DNA of 64,000 nucleotides from Limnephilus marmoratus. Lineage: Eukaryota; Arthropoda; Insecta; Trichoptera; Limnephilidae. The position numbers were made by a program, and so were the translations under genes. Numbering within the stretch: position 1 is the first letter of the stretch; each line of letters opens with the position of its first letter. The stretch lies in assembly GCA_917880885.1 (NCBI GenBank), contig OU862927.1:40513571-40577570 (forward strand), read 5' to 3'. A model generated the notes under the pieces. That model saw only the letters and a list, made by a program, of their open reading frames with translations, had not been told where the DNA came from and did no database searches. Positions 63,201-64,000 of the stretch are shown one piece after another.

Positions 63201-63816
63201 TGAAGCTGCAGGTAAAAACTAGTAATATATAAAGGAGAATGTCTGTATGTGGTGGACGAGCGTACTGGCAATTGGGCGGTGTGGATTTGATTTGTATGCA
63301 AAGGAAGGTCACTGTCTAGATTTGATTTCGAAAACTCTGCGTAAAACCCGTGCATCGCCAGGGACTTCAGCTTGTTCACAATAAGTCAATCCTTTCTTCT
63401 CTCCAAGGAAGAAAATTGTCTTATATTAGCAGCATCAATGACATGTTTGAGAGTTGGTTCCATGCTTCCTCTACTATATTTGTGTTGTTACTTTTGGTTT
63501 TCCAGCTAATCCGGGCATTGATCAAGCCCCCGGACGAGGACCCCAACCCGCCGAAGCAGAAGCGCACGCAGCACCCGTACTACCGCCGGCCGGGCAAGGG
63601 GCACAACCGAGACTGCTGCGACGCGTGCCAGGAGGGGGGCGACCTGATCTGCTGCGACCGCTGCCCGGCCAGCTTCCACCTGGGTTGTCATGACCCCCCG
63701 CTGGAGGAGGCCGACATCCCGCTGGGCCAGTGGTTGTGTCTGGAGTGCCGCAGCGCCCCGCAGCAGGGCTCCCCCACCACCAGCCACCGCAGCTTCGAAG
63801 GGGACAAGAAGAACAG
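57196..63816 (+). CDS. PHF12: PHD finger protein 12 / Pf1, N-terminal part (3'-partial)
   Basis: Exons 57196-57243 and 63506-63816 join in phase 0 over a 6.26 kb intron. [20 protein letters not shown] + LIKPP matches the conserved PHF12 N-terminus ([10 protein letters not shown] then a Leu/Ala/Pro stretch). After a Pro/Lys-rich linker comes a C4HC3 PHD finger: Cys54, Cys57, Cys66, Cys69, His74, Cys77, Cys94, Cys97 ([16 protein letters not shown]...WLCLEC). In animals PHF12/Pf1 is a nuclear subunit of Sin3-histone deacetylase co-repressors together with MRG15-type chromodomain proteins; that role is inferred by homology. The donor at 63817 (AACAG|GTATTG) leaves phase 2; the second PHD, the interaction regions and the C-terminus are outside the window. 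Confidence 0.9.
58311..58965. mobile_element. 0.66 kb TIR element, copy 2 (middle inverted relative to copy 1)
   Basis: Same TIRs as 55248-55925. The unique middle (AACGAAGGTTGATACGATTG, GCGTAGCCGCTAAACTACTT) runs in the opposite direction, so the two copies face each other. Lies in PHF12 intron 1. Confidence 0.8.
59845..60148. repeat. Direct duplication of about 100 bp, two copies
   Basis: GGTGTGTTTCGTGATTCAAA...CAGAACTGTGTTTAATCATC...ATGGGATGGTGATATATA at 59845-59942 is repeated with changes at 60032-60148. The second copy has extra AT-rich bases in the middle. Confidence 0.65.
60967..61110 (+). repeat. LINE-tail fragment fused to a SINE end
   Basis: Up to 61047: CACACAGCATCCCCAAAGAT, CCGGCCCTGAAAGGAATTCC, GGAGCTAATGTAAAAAAAAA, a tail with a shortened stem. 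It is followed by a plus-strand SINE far end (GCAGCTGGGACTCTTGTGTC). Confidence 0.55.
61547..61712. repeat. Direct repeat, two units of about 80 bp
   Basis: TTTACGCAAGCTTGACTTAG...GAGTAAGCTGGTGAATGCAT + GACGAGAGCGTTA...GGCGAACGG is repeated immediately with few changes. Confidence 0.75.
61811..62030 (+). pseudogene. LINE C-terminal fragment, relative of 39.9 kb
   Basis: [20 protein letters not shown], a [10 protein letters not shown] segment, stops, then [20 protein letters not shown] and [15 protein letters not shown]. This is the cysteine/tryptophan-type C-terminus of a LINE ORF2, broken by stops. In PHF12 intron 1. Confidence 0.6.
62138..62320. repeat. G-rich low-complexity block
   Basis: Runs of GGGA and GGAACTCGGGAGGGG recur about five times. 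It may be an expanded fragment of the GGGAGGGGAACGAGG end of the repeat at 37.7 kb. The long frames on both strands come from its composition. Confidence 0.55.
62328..62700. repeat. Interspersed repeat TTAACCCCTC, copy 3
   Basis: Begins TTAACCCCTCCGAAAATCGC and has ACATTTCTGAACGTAGCCGA, AAAACTGTATTAGAAAGG, TTGTCACCTCAC blocks shared with copies 1 and 2. More diverged. Confidence 0.45.
63506..63816 (+). CDS. PHF12: PHF12 coding exon 2 (PHD finger)
   Basis: Acceptor TTTTCCAG, donor CAG|GTATTG. Codes for [20 protein letters not shown], then a complete PHD finger and a Ser/Thr-rich start of the next linker. GC-rich relative to the intron. Confidence 0.9.
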
Positions 63817-64000
63817 GTATTGAATGAATGAATGTGTGCTGCTGAAAATTTTTCATGTGAGTTTATTTTTCATTATAATTTGTTTTTTTGCAACATTATG
63901 ATTTGTAAATTATACCGTCTTACCAGATAACTTATAATTACATAACTTACAACTTATTGTTTTTTACTTACACATTTTAATTTACTTATAATATAGGATT

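Overview
This is a 64 kb piece of an AT-rich, repeat-dense animal nuclear genome. Genes are split into small GC-richer exons by long introns full of young and old transposable elements. The set of repeats (tRNA-derived SINE, jockey/CR1-type LINE with a 3' stem-loop, TTAA-flanked MITEs, a common moth/butterfly repeat in an intron) suggests an insect, most likely a lepidopteran. The species cannot be read from the sequence.

Three protein genes lie on the + strand. (1) About 608-13693 is the 3' part of a C2H2 zinc-finger gene: nine exons whose reading phases all join, twelve fingers, a glutamine tract of about 41 residues and a short C-terminal tail. Its upstream exons are outside the window. 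In the same frame after its TGA, an open frame runs for another 463 codons to 15085. (2) 28721-46175 is a complete ARMC2 gene: 14 coding exons, all phases consistent, 1028 residues, an armadillo-repeat protein of the axonemal/radial-spoke pathway. (3) 57196-63816 holds the first two coding exons of PHF12 (Pf1), a PHD-finger co-repressor subunit; the rest lies to the right of the window.

Between and inside these genes: 1-607 is an intron with a four-copy degenerate repeat; 5.4-10.1 kb is a GC-AG intron with SINEs, a TTAA MITE in a duplicated segment and a 1.16 kb TIR element carrying a pipsqueak-type HTH; 15.1-28.7 kb is intergenic and mostly transposon debris and tandem arrays; 46.2-57.2 kb is intergenic with palindromic elements, a GC-rich tandem block and one nearly intact LINE (52.2-54.9 kb, minus); 57.2-63.5 kb is PHF12 intron 1.

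The three genes show no sign of working together. The points most worth a second look are the TGA-interrupted 463-codon extension of the zinc-finger gene, a hAT-type MITE whose 8-bp target duplication copied the splice donor of ARMC2 exon 11, a duplicated segment that keeps both empty and filled sites of a TTAA MITE, an array of about ten 107-bp hairpin units, and a pair of opposite-facing 0.66 kb elements that bracket PHF12 exon 1. All exon boundaries were read by eye from splice signals, phase and similarity; no search or transcript data were available.
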